Source of the DNA: Liolophura sinensis
Taxonomy: Eukaryota > Mollusca > Polyplacophora > Chitonida > Chitonidae
NCBI RefSeq assembly: GCF_032854445.1
Contig: NC_088301.1
Coordinates: forward strand, 35,575,187 to 35,639,186
Reading direction: 5' to 3'
Length of the DNA stretch: 64,000 nucleotides
The notes below the pieces were generated by a model. The model did not search any database. It was given only the letters and a program-made list of their open reading frames with translations, and was not told the origin of the DNA. Shown here one piece after another: positions 42,958-58,000 of the stretch. A program made the translations under genes and the position numbers. Each line of letters opens with the position of its first letter. The first letter of the stretch is position 1.

Positions 42958-45900
42958 TAGACTCTGAAAATGTCACTTGTCAATTTGTTACTGCCATTAA
43001 CTTTTTAGAATAGGCTAATTAGTTTGTAGGAACTTTTAGGTTGACATCGACTTATGAAAGTCAAGTTTTAATGCACAAGTGAACAACGGCAAATGATCCT
43101 AACCGTAAATCTGACACATATGGGGTCATTTCTCACTGTAACTGTCGCAGCCGCGTTGATCAATAAGAGTTACCCACTCCATAAGTGTTACAAGGCTTAA
43201 CAGCATTGGCAGTTGTTGGCCATAGTTTCTATTATGTGGACGCGTCTCCAAAATGTTGGACAACACTGCATAAGCAACATGAGATTGACTAACAAATGGT
43301 GTGTTGGGTAGGTAACCTCCTCCCATACTTTCAAGGAGAGATAATTGTTAACATCCAGAAGAAAGAATATTGTTTCTCCTATACGTGACTTTAACCCAAA
43401 ACTGGAAAAAAGGAATTGCTTCAGTGTGGCTGCCAAAACAAGGTCACACAAACCCTTTACATACAAATGAGTACATGTATATTAAATGACTAATTAATAA
43501 ATAACCTGAAATGTGTTATCCAAATCATATTCTGAACATCTGCAACAGTGCATGATTCGGGGCAGAAAAACATAAGTGAACCTATGTACCTACACAATCC
43601 TCCCAAGATTCCTTTAACCTGTTAACGATGCCTACACTGAGTGCCTCAAAATTAGTGTCAGTGAGGTAAAACTCTGTTGTGAATAACTGATTCAATCAAC
43701 TGAGAAACAGAAGTTCAAGATAGATAACAATGTTTTAATTGGGCCAACACAGTCAATGAAGGACAAATTGTTAAGAAGCAGTTTCAAATTTGTCATACTA
43801 GAACATCTCACATGAAAACTCTTAGAATATAGTGTGCCAGTAATACAAATTTCAATTTGTTTTCTTTCTCATATTTTAAAAACAAATCACCTAGTCTAAA
43901 TAGTCTACACAAGTTTGATTGCTCATGTCCTCTACTTATCTCCACTTACAGCAGAAAGCCAGTGACCCTGCACTGCTTGTTGGATGATTCAAACATGAAT
44001 TATCATATTGCTGTTACATCAAATTAAAAATACCAAGGCAACAATAGATAATAAAAACTATCTGACCCACCACATTCAGTGGAAATAGTTTGGGATCATG
44101 AGCCAATATCAACTTCAATATTTTGAGTACCATTGATAACACTTCAATATATTGAGTACAGATAAAAGTCTGTCGTGGGAGTGGACTTTTGAATAAATCA
44201 TTACAGGAAGATATATCTAGGTTTAAATCCAAACCATCCCAGTGCTATATTAAAGATGATATTGCCAGAAGGTTTCATCAGCAGTTGAGATATACCAATT
44301 ACAATGATATAATGAAAATGACATTTAAAAGACAGTCGACTGCAGTAAAAACCACATTAAACTGAACAGAACTTGTAGCATGTAGTAAGTACATGTAACT
44401 ATGGACTACATCAGAGATTTCAGCCTATATTTAAGCAGTACATTCACAATTAAACTAGTTACAAGGTCCTACCAAAATATAATTCATTTTTTCCTTTCAA
44501 ATGAGTGTAAGTTTTAGTACTAGGGCTGAACAATGAATGCCAATTTACACAAAAAAATTATCTGTGATTTTCGGAGTTCACTTAAATTTCCACAGATAAC
44601 TAAGCCAGATAGGAAGCACAAACACTTGTGAGAAACAGAGAGCTAGAGAGAGTCAGCAGGGCATAGCAATGCCAACAAACCTATAACCACTAAGTCAAAA
44701 CCAAACCAATGGATTTTCTATATGTACTGTTCTCTAATGCACAAGCAACAATGCTAAACACCAAAGTTCTGTACAATCAAACAGTGGAATGACCCATTGT
44801 CCTCAAATACTTGGATAGGCCACAGTGGAGTGTTTTAGTGAAGACAGCCTAGTTTCTACAGAATTATGTACAAAAAATGGTCATAACACGGAAATCATAA
44901 CACAAACGTATATGCCAGATCAGGTTTTCTTACCGATTCAAAGAGGCTTCCCATAGTGGTTGGTTTACAAAGTGTTTTAGACAAATTTCCATGCAAACGA
45001 AACAAATACATGTGCATGTATAGAATTATTAACAATATCAGTATTTCAAAGGTTAGTTACTCTGCTTCCACATGATACATACATATGCTTTGGTGAAAGC
45101 TGAATATATTCATCTGCACTTGCTATAACGCATATTGGTTTTGTCTAAAAATTTACAGTAAGCAGTAAGATTCTAAAACAAGATAGAACTGTATTTTACA
45201 GGCATGTATGATTTTGGAAACAAAATGAATAAAGTTCAACTTGTTTTGTTTTTCACAGCCTAAGAAAGAAAAGATATTAATGAATTTCACAAACTAATGA
45301 GTGGAAATCAAGAAGTATGTACAACAAGGCAGAGAAAAAGAAAAAAACAAATTAGGAGGCTTGCAGGCTTTGCAGTATTTCATGAAGACCATGCCTAATT
45401 TTCACTGGTTGGGATTAGAGGCAAGAAAACCAGTTCACTTCAGCATTCATCAGGTGGGCTTACACATACTTGTATGATTGTGAAAATAGTTTAATATACA
45501 TGGTATGACCTTTACATAGTGGACACGTAACACAGCCTTGTTAGTACCAGTAATAGAAAGCTTACATGTATGCCATATAAATACGAAAATAGAATAAATG
45601 ATAGTAAACACAGGATTTGTCAATTTGAATAAATAGTAATCCCCTTTCTAAAATTTCATTTCTTTGATCATTGTATGGTGAACTGAATTGGCATGCTTAT
45701 ATGCCAAATTATTTTTATGTTGTGCCCAGAAAATGATCAAAGAACCTATGTGACATGTAAAATACATGACATTGGGTGTAACGAAATCCAAGTGTCCGAG
45801 TGCTTAGTCTCAATGACTAAGGGGTCAGTTGTGCATCTTTTATAAAGAGCTTGAGTACAGATGTGGCAGCTTCAAGTCCACACAAACAACTGACCAAGCA

Positions 45901-46093
45901 CCTGTAGACCTTCACTTGGATTTGTCAAACCATTGGGGCGTGTGCTGTAATTTGGTGTGCACCTTCCTGTAATAAAGCACTGTCCACACAATCCCACAGC
46001 AGACATATTTGGTAGATAAATGTCATGTGAACCTCTTCCAACTGGTTTTGTTTAGAACACTTTTCACACCCTCCCTGTAAAAATCTGCTTCCA
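42958..46093. other. Region downstream of the EB1 gene
   Basis: No coding exon recognised. The portion just below 46094 should hold the EB1 3' UTR (minus strand). Short ORFs resemble nothing. Confidence 0.4.
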
Positions 46094-49000
46094 TCAGTAT
46101 TCCTCATCCTCCTCAGAAGCATTGGCATCCACAAATTCATCATCCGGTTTGAGCGAAGCCCTCCTAAAACCAACAAAGTAGCACACGGTAGCAGTTATTA
46201 AAAATTTTTACTGTATTATGGTATTACAACCTGCAAAACAATGGAAATAACTGCACTTTTATCATAATTCTAGCCCTCAATCTGTCAAAATGCCCTCAAA
46301 TCTTCCTTAATGGACAGAAGAACTCCTTGAACTGCACTCCGGTTTACAAGAAAAATGGACATAGGTTATGTTATTGTAACAAATATATACATTCAAGGAG
46401 GTAATTTCTTCCATTTCATACACTTTATCATATATACAATTGGTGCCACAGCCACCAAAGGGCTTGCATATTGGATATACATCACTACAAAACTTCAGTT
46501 CAACAACACTTAGTGTACCTAAATGTTTACCTTTGCATGGAATCTAGTACCAAGAAGAAAAAGTCAAGAGGCCCACTAATGTGTGAATCATGTAGTTAGC
46601 TCTACCTCCATAGGGTTTCCATGTCATAATTTCATGTGATGTCATGGGTATTTTACACAATACTCAAGAATATTTCACTTACATGACGGAGACAAGCATT
46701 ATGGTGGGCGGAAGTCCACAACCATTTTGCAGGTTCTCACAAATCTTCCCAAAAACGACCGGAGAAGAAGAATGCATTAGTTGAACTTGAAGTCATAGCG
46801 ACCACATAGGAGAGGGGCTCCTGGGTCGTTGTGCTGCACTGGCTAACCACTAGGCTAAGAAGTCCCCTATATCATTTTAATATTTCCACCAAGTTTCTCT
46901 TGGAACTGGAGAAACATTTTAAAAAATTTAGACTGTTTGCTTATGGTTTGAAAAAAAGTGAATATTTTTTGGATGGTATATTGAATAACCTACTTGAATA
47001 ACCCCTTTCCCATCAACCAAAAAGTGACATACAAAGCCATATATACCTGGGCTTTTTTTGCCTTTCATGATTATCGCTGTGTGAAATTCAGACTGCATCA
47101 TTACACAATGCCACCAGGTTTTTGTTCTAAGAAGCCATTTGTTGGATTTACCAAAGTACATAAATGGAGAGTATGCCATGCTATATTTTCAATCTACGTA
47201 CTATAATGTGCACTGATAAGTGCATGAAGTACAGGATTAGCTAATCTTGTGTCCCTCAGAGTAGTTTTATTTATTTTTCTAAATAATAGATGTTGTGATG
47301 CATTCTAATAAATGTTAAGGAAAAGGTCAGAGTGAAAGAAGATGTTAATACTATACGCTACATATACATATAATGTTCGCCCAAAGCTGCTCAACAAAAG
47401 TACCAACCTTGTAACTTGCAACCCCTCCCCCTCAGTAAAACAGGCATTTTCATTTCATGGAAGGAACGTTAACTACAAAGCATGCTAAGGTTGCAGTGAT
47501 GCCTAGAATGGCTTACCTCTGTTGCATACAGAATTTCTACAATTTTTTTAATGGTTGGGTTTTCTTCATTTTCTTGGCACATGATCTCTATATCCCTCAA
47601 CTTCCCAAAGTAAAAGTCTCGTTCCTTTTCCAATCCACTGATCGTCAACTGTAATTCAGATGTCTACAACGGAAAAAACAGAACAAGTCGTACATGTTTT
47701 ATTTAAAATAGTATAACACCAGTAAATCTGGATTCATTGACTTTAGTGTACATAATTTCAAGTCAGTTACTTTTAACAGTTGCCTCTCTGTTTAAAAAGA
47801 CAACAAAAACCAAGTGCACTTGTTCAATGAAAGGAACAAGGTTATGTGGATTCCTGCAAAGGAACACACATCTTTCCACTGGCAAAACAGCAGAGTCCTC
47901 TACCTACTTGAGTAACAACACCAGGGACATCAATATTTATTTATTTATTTATTTGATTGTTGTTTTACACTGTACTCAAGAATATTTCATTTATATGATG
48001 GCGGCCAGCATTATGGTGGGTGGAAACCAGGGGAAACCCACGACCATCCGCAGGCTGCTGACAGACCTTACCTAGTATGGCCGGAGAGAAAGCCAGCATT
48101 AGCTGGACTTGAACTCACAGCGACCGCATTGGTGAGAGACTCAGGGTCAATACGCTGCACTAGCGCGCTAACCAACTGAGGGACATCAATAATACAAGTA
48201 TGCATGTATGCTTGAGGTTTAATGTCATACTTAACAACTTTTCAGTCATAGTACAAGTCATTAGGTGTGTATACATATACTGTGTCTTTCTGTGGCAGGG
48301 TGAGTCCATGCTGCCAAAGTGCTGCCTCCACTGAAGTATCATGCCGAAGGCACCCGACAGGATACCCCATCCAGTCATATTAATTATATTGATACCGTGC
48401 CAACCAGTGATGTTTCCTATCTTTATCCTCTCAGTGCTAAGCACCAAGCCAGTCAGCATCAAGTACCACTTTCAAAGTCTTTGGTGTGACCCGACACGGG
48501 TTTGATCCCATTGTCTCCTAACTTCAAACACCACAAGTGATCATAAATAATCATGAATAGCTGACAATGTTAAGTCTTGAGCAGTTAGTTTAAAACCTTA
48601 TATTTAGCAGGAAAGCTACCAAAGAGCTTGTCTGTAGGAGGACACATGAATGCAGAAGTCCAGCTTGAAACAGAATTAATATGCACATTGAGCATCAACG
48701 ATGGAAGATCCTCCTCATATTGTTATGCTTTACAAGTATGTAAAACTTCAGATCTATACCTGTAGATACCTCCCCCCAACCAAAATACTGATTCTAATAC
48801 ACAAATACAGAATACACCTGTTGTTAAGTTTGTAATTTATGGTCATTAATAACACACACAGCAAATGAATGATAGAACATCCCACTTGTGTCATTTTGCT
48901 CTGGATATAAAAAAAAAACCTCACCACATGCAGCACTTTTTAAGATTCAGCACCGAACATTTACTTTACCATTGGTTCCTTTGTTACTCGATGCTGATGC

Positions 49001-52000
49001 TGGCACTCATGTTATGACATAAGCGATGCCTGTGCTTTTGCCAGCTAATAATGAGCATACAATGCAATTCTGATAAGGGTATGTACATTCAGTCTCAGCA
49101 ATATCTGACACTTTGAGAAAACCTAGTGGTATTTGTTGGTGGAGATGCATTCCCAAACCCTGCATTTCTCCTTCACTTCATTCCCTCTTCAAAGTGCAAT
49201 GACTAAGTCACTAAGAATCTGCAATGCAGAATCCACATGCGCATTAACATGTTAATTAGTCACCAATTTATAAAGTCCCTTACAAACTAAAGGAAGTGAC
49301 TTGTGCACAAGAAATGAATATGAACAGAACTCAATTGCCTGGACCCAGTTCACGAAACTCTCTTAACGTTATGAGCTCACAACTACCATGACAACGTAAT
49401 GCCTACAGTACTGGTTATCCTGGTAGTCAGGTGAACGTAACGTCAAGAGTGTTTCGTGAAACCGGGCCGATTCATGAAACCGGGCCAGCACTCCACTGAA
49501 AATGCATCTGCATGTACTCCACTGAACATATGAACACACAGGCTTGCTCACTGCTATATCGTAATTTAATTGATTGGCGTTTTATGATGTACTCAAGAAT
49601 ATTTCACTTATACAATGGCGGCCAGCATTATGGTGGATGGAAAATGGGCAGAGCCCGGGGGGAAACCCACGACCTTCCTCAGGTTNNNNNNNNNNNNNNN
49701 NNNNNNNNNNNNNNNNNNNNNNNNNNNNNNNNNNNNNNNNNNNNNNNNNNNNNNNNNNNNNNNNNNNNNNNNNNNNNNNNNNNNNNNNNNNNNNNNNNNN
49801 NNNNNNNNNNNNNNNNNNNNNNNNNNNNNNNNNNNNNNNNNNNNNNNNNNNNNNNNNNNNNNNNNNNNNNNNNNNNNNNNNNNNNGTCATAGTGCAGTGC
49901 TTACATGCTAACTGCCTCGGCCACAGAAGCCACGTCTATAAAATAGACAGATCTAAAATTTATTAATCACAATCAAGATTTCATCAGATGGCATCTGCAC
50001 TGCATAAAGCTGTTATTTTTAATTATTACAGCTTTAATGAACAGATTATTGACATTAAAACTGCTGTGTACATACCTGTCTATTCAACTCATCAACCTCT
50101 TGTCTGATTGAGTCACCACCTGCATTGTTATTTTTGCTTGCTGGTTGCCTCCGCTGCTGCGCTCCTGACAGTGCCCTCATCGGTGCTGCTCTTGCAACTA
50201 AGGTCATAGATGCAGAAAACTATACAAAGTTTCTTAAAACAATCACATCATAAGGGATTATGTCCCAAACATACATGTATTTTTAAGGAATGAGAAACGG
50301 CATTCATGTGCTCATATACAAGCCAGGATTTAAATAGGTCACTTTGAAATGATGCCTGTCATGGAGCCTGTAGTGACTGAGTTTAAGGTTTAAGCTGGCC
50401 TTCTATATATTGTTGCAATCAGTTATATGCGACAACAAGCATTAAATTTCTCCACAAAATGGTTTGCTGTTCTGCAGACAGTTGTAAAAAAAAGGTCTTG
50501 TGAGGTTTGCAAACAATTTCACGCTCAGGAAAGCATGGATTGATAGCACAAGACAAAAGGATTTTGTATCAATCATATCTATCCTTGCCATTTTACAGCT
50601 GAAAGCTAGGAGCGGAATACAGCCAACTTTACAGATTTGGTTACTATGGAAGGAATACAAGGAAATCAGTTGTGAAGGGACTGAGGGAAAGAAAGTAAAT
50701 AAATATTAAACAAAGCATTTGATTTTCTGCTTTCTGCATACCCAATACTTAATTTGCAAGTCCACATAATATATGGTCTATACACATGACATTTATGCCT
50801 GTTTGCAATCAATGACACTGACCATTGTCTGATATTGTTCAGAAATCTCAGTAGAGCTTGAAAATGAGGTCTGTTTTGAGCTAATCACTGTATGATACCG
50901 TCTACCTGATTGATCATAATACGTATGTCAATCATGTTGATGACTATTGAAAATCTGACATCTTGTAAAAATATATCAAAAGGTTATTTAAAGTGAACAT
51001 AAAGTCTGCCACTAAATATAGACAGAAAAAAAATGATATAGGGCATAGTTATCACTGAAAAATACATGTATGTAAAGAATTCTAGCAAAGTTCTGGAAGT
51101 CGAGAAGACCAAGTTCAGCATTGGGAATATGGCACTGACGCACAATTCGATCCGACTACATGTAGGAGCTTTTGCGAACCTGGCAAATCACTAGCGATGA
51201 AAGCATCATGTGATAATTGGCTGTCACATCATCAAAAACCCTATTAGCTCTCAACTGTCAATGTGGTTTCTTTTAGTGGATAGTCAGATATTGATGCAAA
51301 AAATTGGATCTTGCGGTTAGAGTCAGTGTTAAACTGATGCATTTTGAACCACATTTATGAGCCTGGAACTCGCTTGAATAAAAATACTGTGACCTTTGAA
51401 CAAGGAACAGAGCTGATATTTGTATTCATTTGACTTTTGCTGATGACATGTAAGTGTTTTGTCATGTTTTCGTTCTGCTGACCAAGTCGACAGAAGGCTC
51501 TGTTCCCACCTACATATTTTACTATGGATAGCTTCTCGGCTGTGAACTTGACCTTACCCAATTTTAAAAGTTCACAGTCGATTTCTTGGCTAGGAAAGTT
51601 TGGGTACACTTTTGTTGCACTGACTTGCTTGCCTTTCAGAAGGCTCTGATACAACACAGAAGTTTACTACTGACATTGTGAATTCCACCTATTAAAAGAC
51701 TAACCTTAATTGGGAATACCACCATCTCACTCTCCCTCAACACCTCTACCACCAACTTGTGGTCAGTATCAGGCTGCCAGCTGAGATCGGCTAGGGCAGT
51801 AAATCTATTGCTTTTGGTGTCTTTAAAGTCATCATTATATCCCAGCCCTTCCAGTAATATACTGTTTAAACAGGCTACAATCTTTATAACTTGGACCAGC
51901 AGTAATTCTGAACACTTATCATTTAATTACCTGAAATACGACAGTATGTTGTTCTTACCTGGTTTTGTTTGCTTCGGTGTTGATCCTTGGGCTCGAGGCA

Positions 52001-55000
52001 TTTTATTGAGGGCTCCCCCCTTAGTAGGTATTCAACTGTTTCACCACCTCGCGCTGACAAAGCATCATATTCCTGGCCTTGGTAATTGCATCAAGAACTT
52101 CTTGAACCACTGGACAAATTCAAAGTTGTCTTGATATTTGCCTTTGACTAGTCTTTCAACTGGAACCACCTTTAAAAAAACAAGAAATTTTGGTGATAAC
52201 TTATACACACCCCACCACACATACTGCAAATTTGAAAATCAGTTGCAGTATTGCAGGACTAAAATTCTGTGAATATCATTTACCCAACTCCAAATGGATA
52301 TGACGTTTATTTATGTCAGGCATCCCTATTCAACTTTCTTGCTGATGTGTAGATTTAAACAACTTTATTAACAAATGTATTTATTACAATGAAATGAGTA
52401 AAATCTATTATTCAGAACCTAAATACTGAAAGAATTGACCAAATACAAGTTGTGTTTAAAGGTTACAAGATTGTTCAAAAAGCTATGATCTGCATATATG
52501 TCTGCTGAGTCTACAGCCATTACATGTACAAATTGGACTAATTCTTTTCGAACTACACAGGTCCACATAAGCACAATTATATAAATTCATGTAAATAAAG
52601 CATGCAGAAGAACTGATAATTAGTGAAAAAAATAAGTTAGTTTGTATGTTATTTTATGGTTATCAGCACTCAGCACCATTACTGATGAAGCTCTATTAGG
52701 GACAACTGTGTAAGGTGTGGATCTGGCATTTGATTAGTTTACCTTTTGCCCCACAAGCACTTCAATCACGACATGGCTATATCAGATATGCTATGTACAT
52801 GTGCACACAGAAATAACTCGCACCTGATTGGTTTAAAACTTGTATGGTTTTGATTGTCTCAACATACATGATTTTGCTGACTTTGAACCGCGATATCTCA
52901 GCTGCGTCAACATCACTTAAACAAGAAGTCATGCTTTTTGAACTTTCTGTGGAATACTTTATCTATGTATATATACATTTGGTATAGTGCTGTCTTTTCT
53001 TTTAAGCATTCCGTTGGCATGGTTGGAAGCAAATACACGACATATTTAACAACATTTCTCGGCCGAATGGCATGTTTTTTTATGCACCATGACTGCCCCC
53101 ATGTAGGGCCCAGTTCATTTTGCGGGCACAAACCACGCCCATACACAATTTTACTACTTAATTTTGACTGCCTACCTATATGTATGCATATGATGAAATC
53201 TGTACAACCATGTATATGATGCACCAGACATAGCCAAGCCATGATTCAAATCCCTGTGCAAGACCATGTCTACATCAAACCATCACAAGACACTGAGTAC
53301 TACTGACTTGATGCAAAGCAGAGAAGAAGGGACACACATCAGCATTTATAGGAAGCTTCTGGAGTTATCGACGACAAAACAACATGTAGGCCTATGGTCC
53401 CAAAAAGTTTTTCACAAAACACATAATGGAAAAAAGCAAGATTCCTAAAAGCAACAAGGTAGAAACATAAGACATAGAGTGAGAGTCAAAACTTACCTGT
53501 CAACCCCACTTTAGCAAAACTATTTTGCAGAATCTTGAAATTTTGAATAAACTCGTACTCTAATTTTGTATTGAATTTTACCCTTTTCAACGATATAGCC
53601 CCTGAAAGAGGAAGACATACGAGACTTTAGAAACAGGCCTTTTGAAATATCACCTGCTATTTCACTGGGCCTAGTTCATTTGTGTCTTCTGTCATCATGT
53701 GGAGCTAGACATATGGCCTGAATGTGAACAGGGGATTAGTAAAACGAAGCCTGAGAGCACTTGCAGAAACACAGCTTGACCCAAACTTGTCACGCATTAA
53801 CTGTGGCTCAACACATACCCTTCCTGCTATTTAAAGAACATACAGGTAGATATCAATTGACAATAATCATTACAATTCATGTTTGACCGAGCAGAAAAAT
53901 GATCAGTTCATTCCCAAAATTGATTGTATATTCATGCAACTGAACTCAAAGCTATTTTTCAGTGGTTCTGGGTCAGTAAATTACCAAAAATACTCTCAGA
54001 CATGTGAAAGTTATGAAACAAAATGAACTAAATACTAAACAATGACAAATAAATAATGAAATGAAAAATATGCTGTATACAAAGCCATAAACATTTATAT
54101 ACAGTATATTAACATGAGCAGGTCTGTTAATTTTGGGGGGGGGGGGGCAAGGAGAGAAGTTGTACAAATATGAGCAAGCAAAATGGCAGTTACAGAATAA
54201 CATGCTCCTGAGCAGCAATAAGGACGTGCCGTGAAACAAACAACCATGGGCCAAATGCGTCAGAACTCTGCAACCCCGACTGCCTCTCCTCACCTTATCA
54301 ACTTTCATCTTCCGGAAAGAATTCTGGAGTATCTTGAAATTCTGAATATATTCATATTCAAGCTTACAGTTGAATTTACCCTCCCCAAACTCAGAGCTCC
54401 TGCAATGTGATTGGAAAAGTCTTCACAAGATCGACACAAAGCAGTTTTGCCCCAAACCATATCAGGTGACATGGTGAAGAAAAATGATCTGTGCAAAGCC
54501 CAACTGCAGCTCAATGGAAATCGAGCAATTATAGTAAAACCGCAGATAAACATGTATTCACATATACGAAAAAGAAGAAAGTTTATAGTTATTACCTATT
54601 TCAAGCTACAGACAGTTGCACAACACAAATGTAATTAAAGTATTTAAAATCATGATATCGTAGTGGGGATGTGAGACGGCAAAGGGACATAATTGTAAGG
54701 TATGTTCAGTACAAGTTTTTAAAGATATCCTCAAGTTCTTAAAACTTGCACATGTTCTGAATAATGACCAATGACCTGTTTCAAAGCCCATGCAGCACTA
54801 AGCAGGGGTAACTACCATAGCAACATAATACGCACTCATTGCCGTGGAAGTTACTTGCATGTAGCTGTGTGCGCTTGTGAAACAGGGCCCTGTTCAACAA
54901 CTTCATCTGATCCAGCCCTACTGGTACTATATTACTCAACAATAGGGCAGCTGAAACAGAAGACAAGATCTGAAGCAATCCATGTAAATGTAACATTTGT

Positions 55001-58000
55001 TTGAATACACAGAAGGAAGTGGTAACTAGTATATGCTTGGCAACTGTGACTATTACACAGAGCAGAAAATGCTTGCCCAATATTCTACTGTGGCCGGTCT
55101 TATTTTGGAAATGAGAAGTAAAACAAGGGTAAAGAGAAATCAAAAAGCCCTGCTCAAGTGGGCTTCCAATCAACAGCTACATGTACATGAATTTCCTGAA
55201 GGGGTGACCACTTTTGACTCGTTCTTGATCAGAGTGGATAAGGCTAGTCTGGTCGACAACTCAGTAAGAGTGAAATACATGTAGCTTACATATGATTAGA
55301 CTACATCAAATATGGGCATAAAAATCAACAACAATTCAGGTGACACAACTATGCCCCACCAAATGCATTTGGTTTAAAATGTAAAAAACAATGCCAGCAG
55401 CATTGTGGTGAGTAAACCCACTGATGGGAATCTCATGGGTGTTGTTGATAGGTATGTGGTTACCATGACCACTTCACAAGTGGGACAAATGCGTCCACAA
55501 CAAATGAGAACTTTGTGCAGAAACCAGAGTTGAAGCCCGGACATGAAATCATTTCTATTGATATAGTGTATATAAAGAAAATAGCTTTCTGGTTACCATG
55601 AAAACCGAGAAAATGAACAATGTGAGTTGCGACACACTGTCATCTGTATATCTATGTATCCCACAGAAATGAAAACTTTATGTGGAACATGGAGTTAAAG
55701 TCCAGACAGGAAATCATATCTATTTAAATGGTATATATTGGGAAAATGGCAATCTGGTAACCATGACAACTGCATAAATGAACAAATGTGAGTTGCAAGC
55801 ATCATCTGTTTATGTATGTATCCACCCAAAATGAAACTATGCGGCCTTTAATTGGAGCTAAAACATATCTATCTATATAGTATATATAAGGAAAATAGCT
55901 ATCTGGTTATCACTACTGTGAATTGGACAAATGTGAGTCGTCATCTGTGTACCTATGTATTCACCAAAAATTAAAACTATATGGAGAACTGTTGGAATTA
56001 CAGCCTGGACACAAAGACAGATGGACAGACAAAATCGCTATACCATCATACACTCTGCCTAATGGCAAGGGCGTATAAAAATGATAAAATTCACGATGGA
56101 TGACTAGACAAAAGCTTGATGTGCAGTGAACTGAGTGCAAGTGGATGGGTGAATTAGAAAATTACTGCTATTTGGACTTGGTTTTCAGCACTTTTAACAC
56201 GAGACATAAGAAATTTAGCTCTGGTAGCAAGGCCATCGAAGGGTTCACATGTAGCTCAATACATAATGTGACAGATAAGAAACTTATATCTTGGTAGCAA
56301 AGGTTACCAAATATGCACACAGGACATTAACGATGGAATGATCTCATGTCATTGTGCTTATATTTCTGCAAAATTTCAGTACTTTTTGTGATAGCATCTC
56401 TAACATTTACCTAACACTATAATACAGAATACACAAAGTGAAGAATTTTCTAATTTACGGGTGATTAATATGCACACAGCTCATGAATGATGGAACATAC
56501 CCATTGTGTTACTGTGCTCTACATGTGTGGAAACCCAAAACTCAATACATGTAGCACGAGATCCCATGCCTAATAATTACTTCAACACTGTTTTCCCTGT
56601 TATAAGAGTGCCAAGGGTGACACTTGGGTATGACATAAAATACAGAGGAGCTAAAAAGAATATCTGGACACCTGCTTAAACAAAGCCGCCTCAAGCAGTT
56701 TTCTGGCTTTTTCCCAATCTGTCCAACAGTCAACAGGCCGCACCGAATCACCTTTTTCTTTCGGAGTGAGCTGTGGTTAGGTGGGACATCAGAAGACGGC
56801 TAATGGGCAAGATTCTTAGTTAAAGCCACATAAACTGTAGTTTTGACACATAGACAAGTTTGTTAAGGTAAGACACATTTTAATTTTGGAGAGCACATGA
56901 TAAATATTATATATGGGTTTTTAATCCATTCAGAGGTATTTTAAAATCCTTGCCCTCATTAAATACAATACAGACAACTTCCTAAAACTCTCAAGCAGAA
57001 AAACATCAATTTCATTTAAGATATCTGGGTATTTCTGCAGCTCTCAAAGGCTGATGTAATGCACCGAAAAACTGACATGAGTTTTCACATTCTGTTGCCT
57101 AGAAAATATTTATCATTGTGGTGGCACAACCTACATACTGCCAGCTCCACTAGAATGGATCCCACTTTCTCATAATTTCACGCCTTAAAAATTAATCTCG
57201 CATTCTGTCATAATCGTTGTGGTGTAACAAAAGATGTAATTCAGAGCAATCCTATGATGATCCCGCTCAAATTGTGCAGGAAGTAAAATTCTAGCCCAAT
57301 GTGCAGTTTGTAGCTTATATTTCAACAGGAAAAAAAACAAAAAAAAACTGTGCAGTCTATGACATGCTCAAAACTCATCGCTTATTCCACTTGGATTTTA
57401 GAACGTCGTGATGCTAAGTGACCCTGGGCCAGGTTGTTCAAACTGGTTTAAGACTTAATACCAGATTTCACTTCAAGCCAAGTCTTCAGTTTTGTATTTG
57501 AGCCTTAAAAATAATAATTGTGTACCAGTATGTTAAATATGAACTAAACCTGCTGCTGTCATACTGACTTTGGAGAACTACACTGGCTGCTGAGTTTTAA
57601 AAAATATAAAATAGGACTTAATACCAGCATAAACTAATACATTTTCAAACAACTGGGCCCTGGTTCATTGTACTGACTGTCAACAATGTAGCAAAAAATG
57701 TTACATTTTTGTAAACATGAATAACAAACACCACCAATGATGTAGCAACATCACAAAAACAGATATGAGATGGACATTTTCCATAGAATGTTATAATGAA
57801 TAATTTTAAGCATTTTACATTAAAAATACTTCAAGAATTTTTTAATAAAGAAAACTCCCAAAATCTTGTACAATAATAGGAAAGCTGGTAGACATTTTTA
57901 TGAAATTAAAAGCTCTACATTTTATCTTTAATCAACTCATAGGACTAAACAGCCTGATCAGAATCTTGTAAGTCACATTTTTCTTTTAAGTGAAATCTAA

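Noticed and set aside
49512-49966. ORFs containing X runs
   Set aside because: They cross the 200-N assembly gap.
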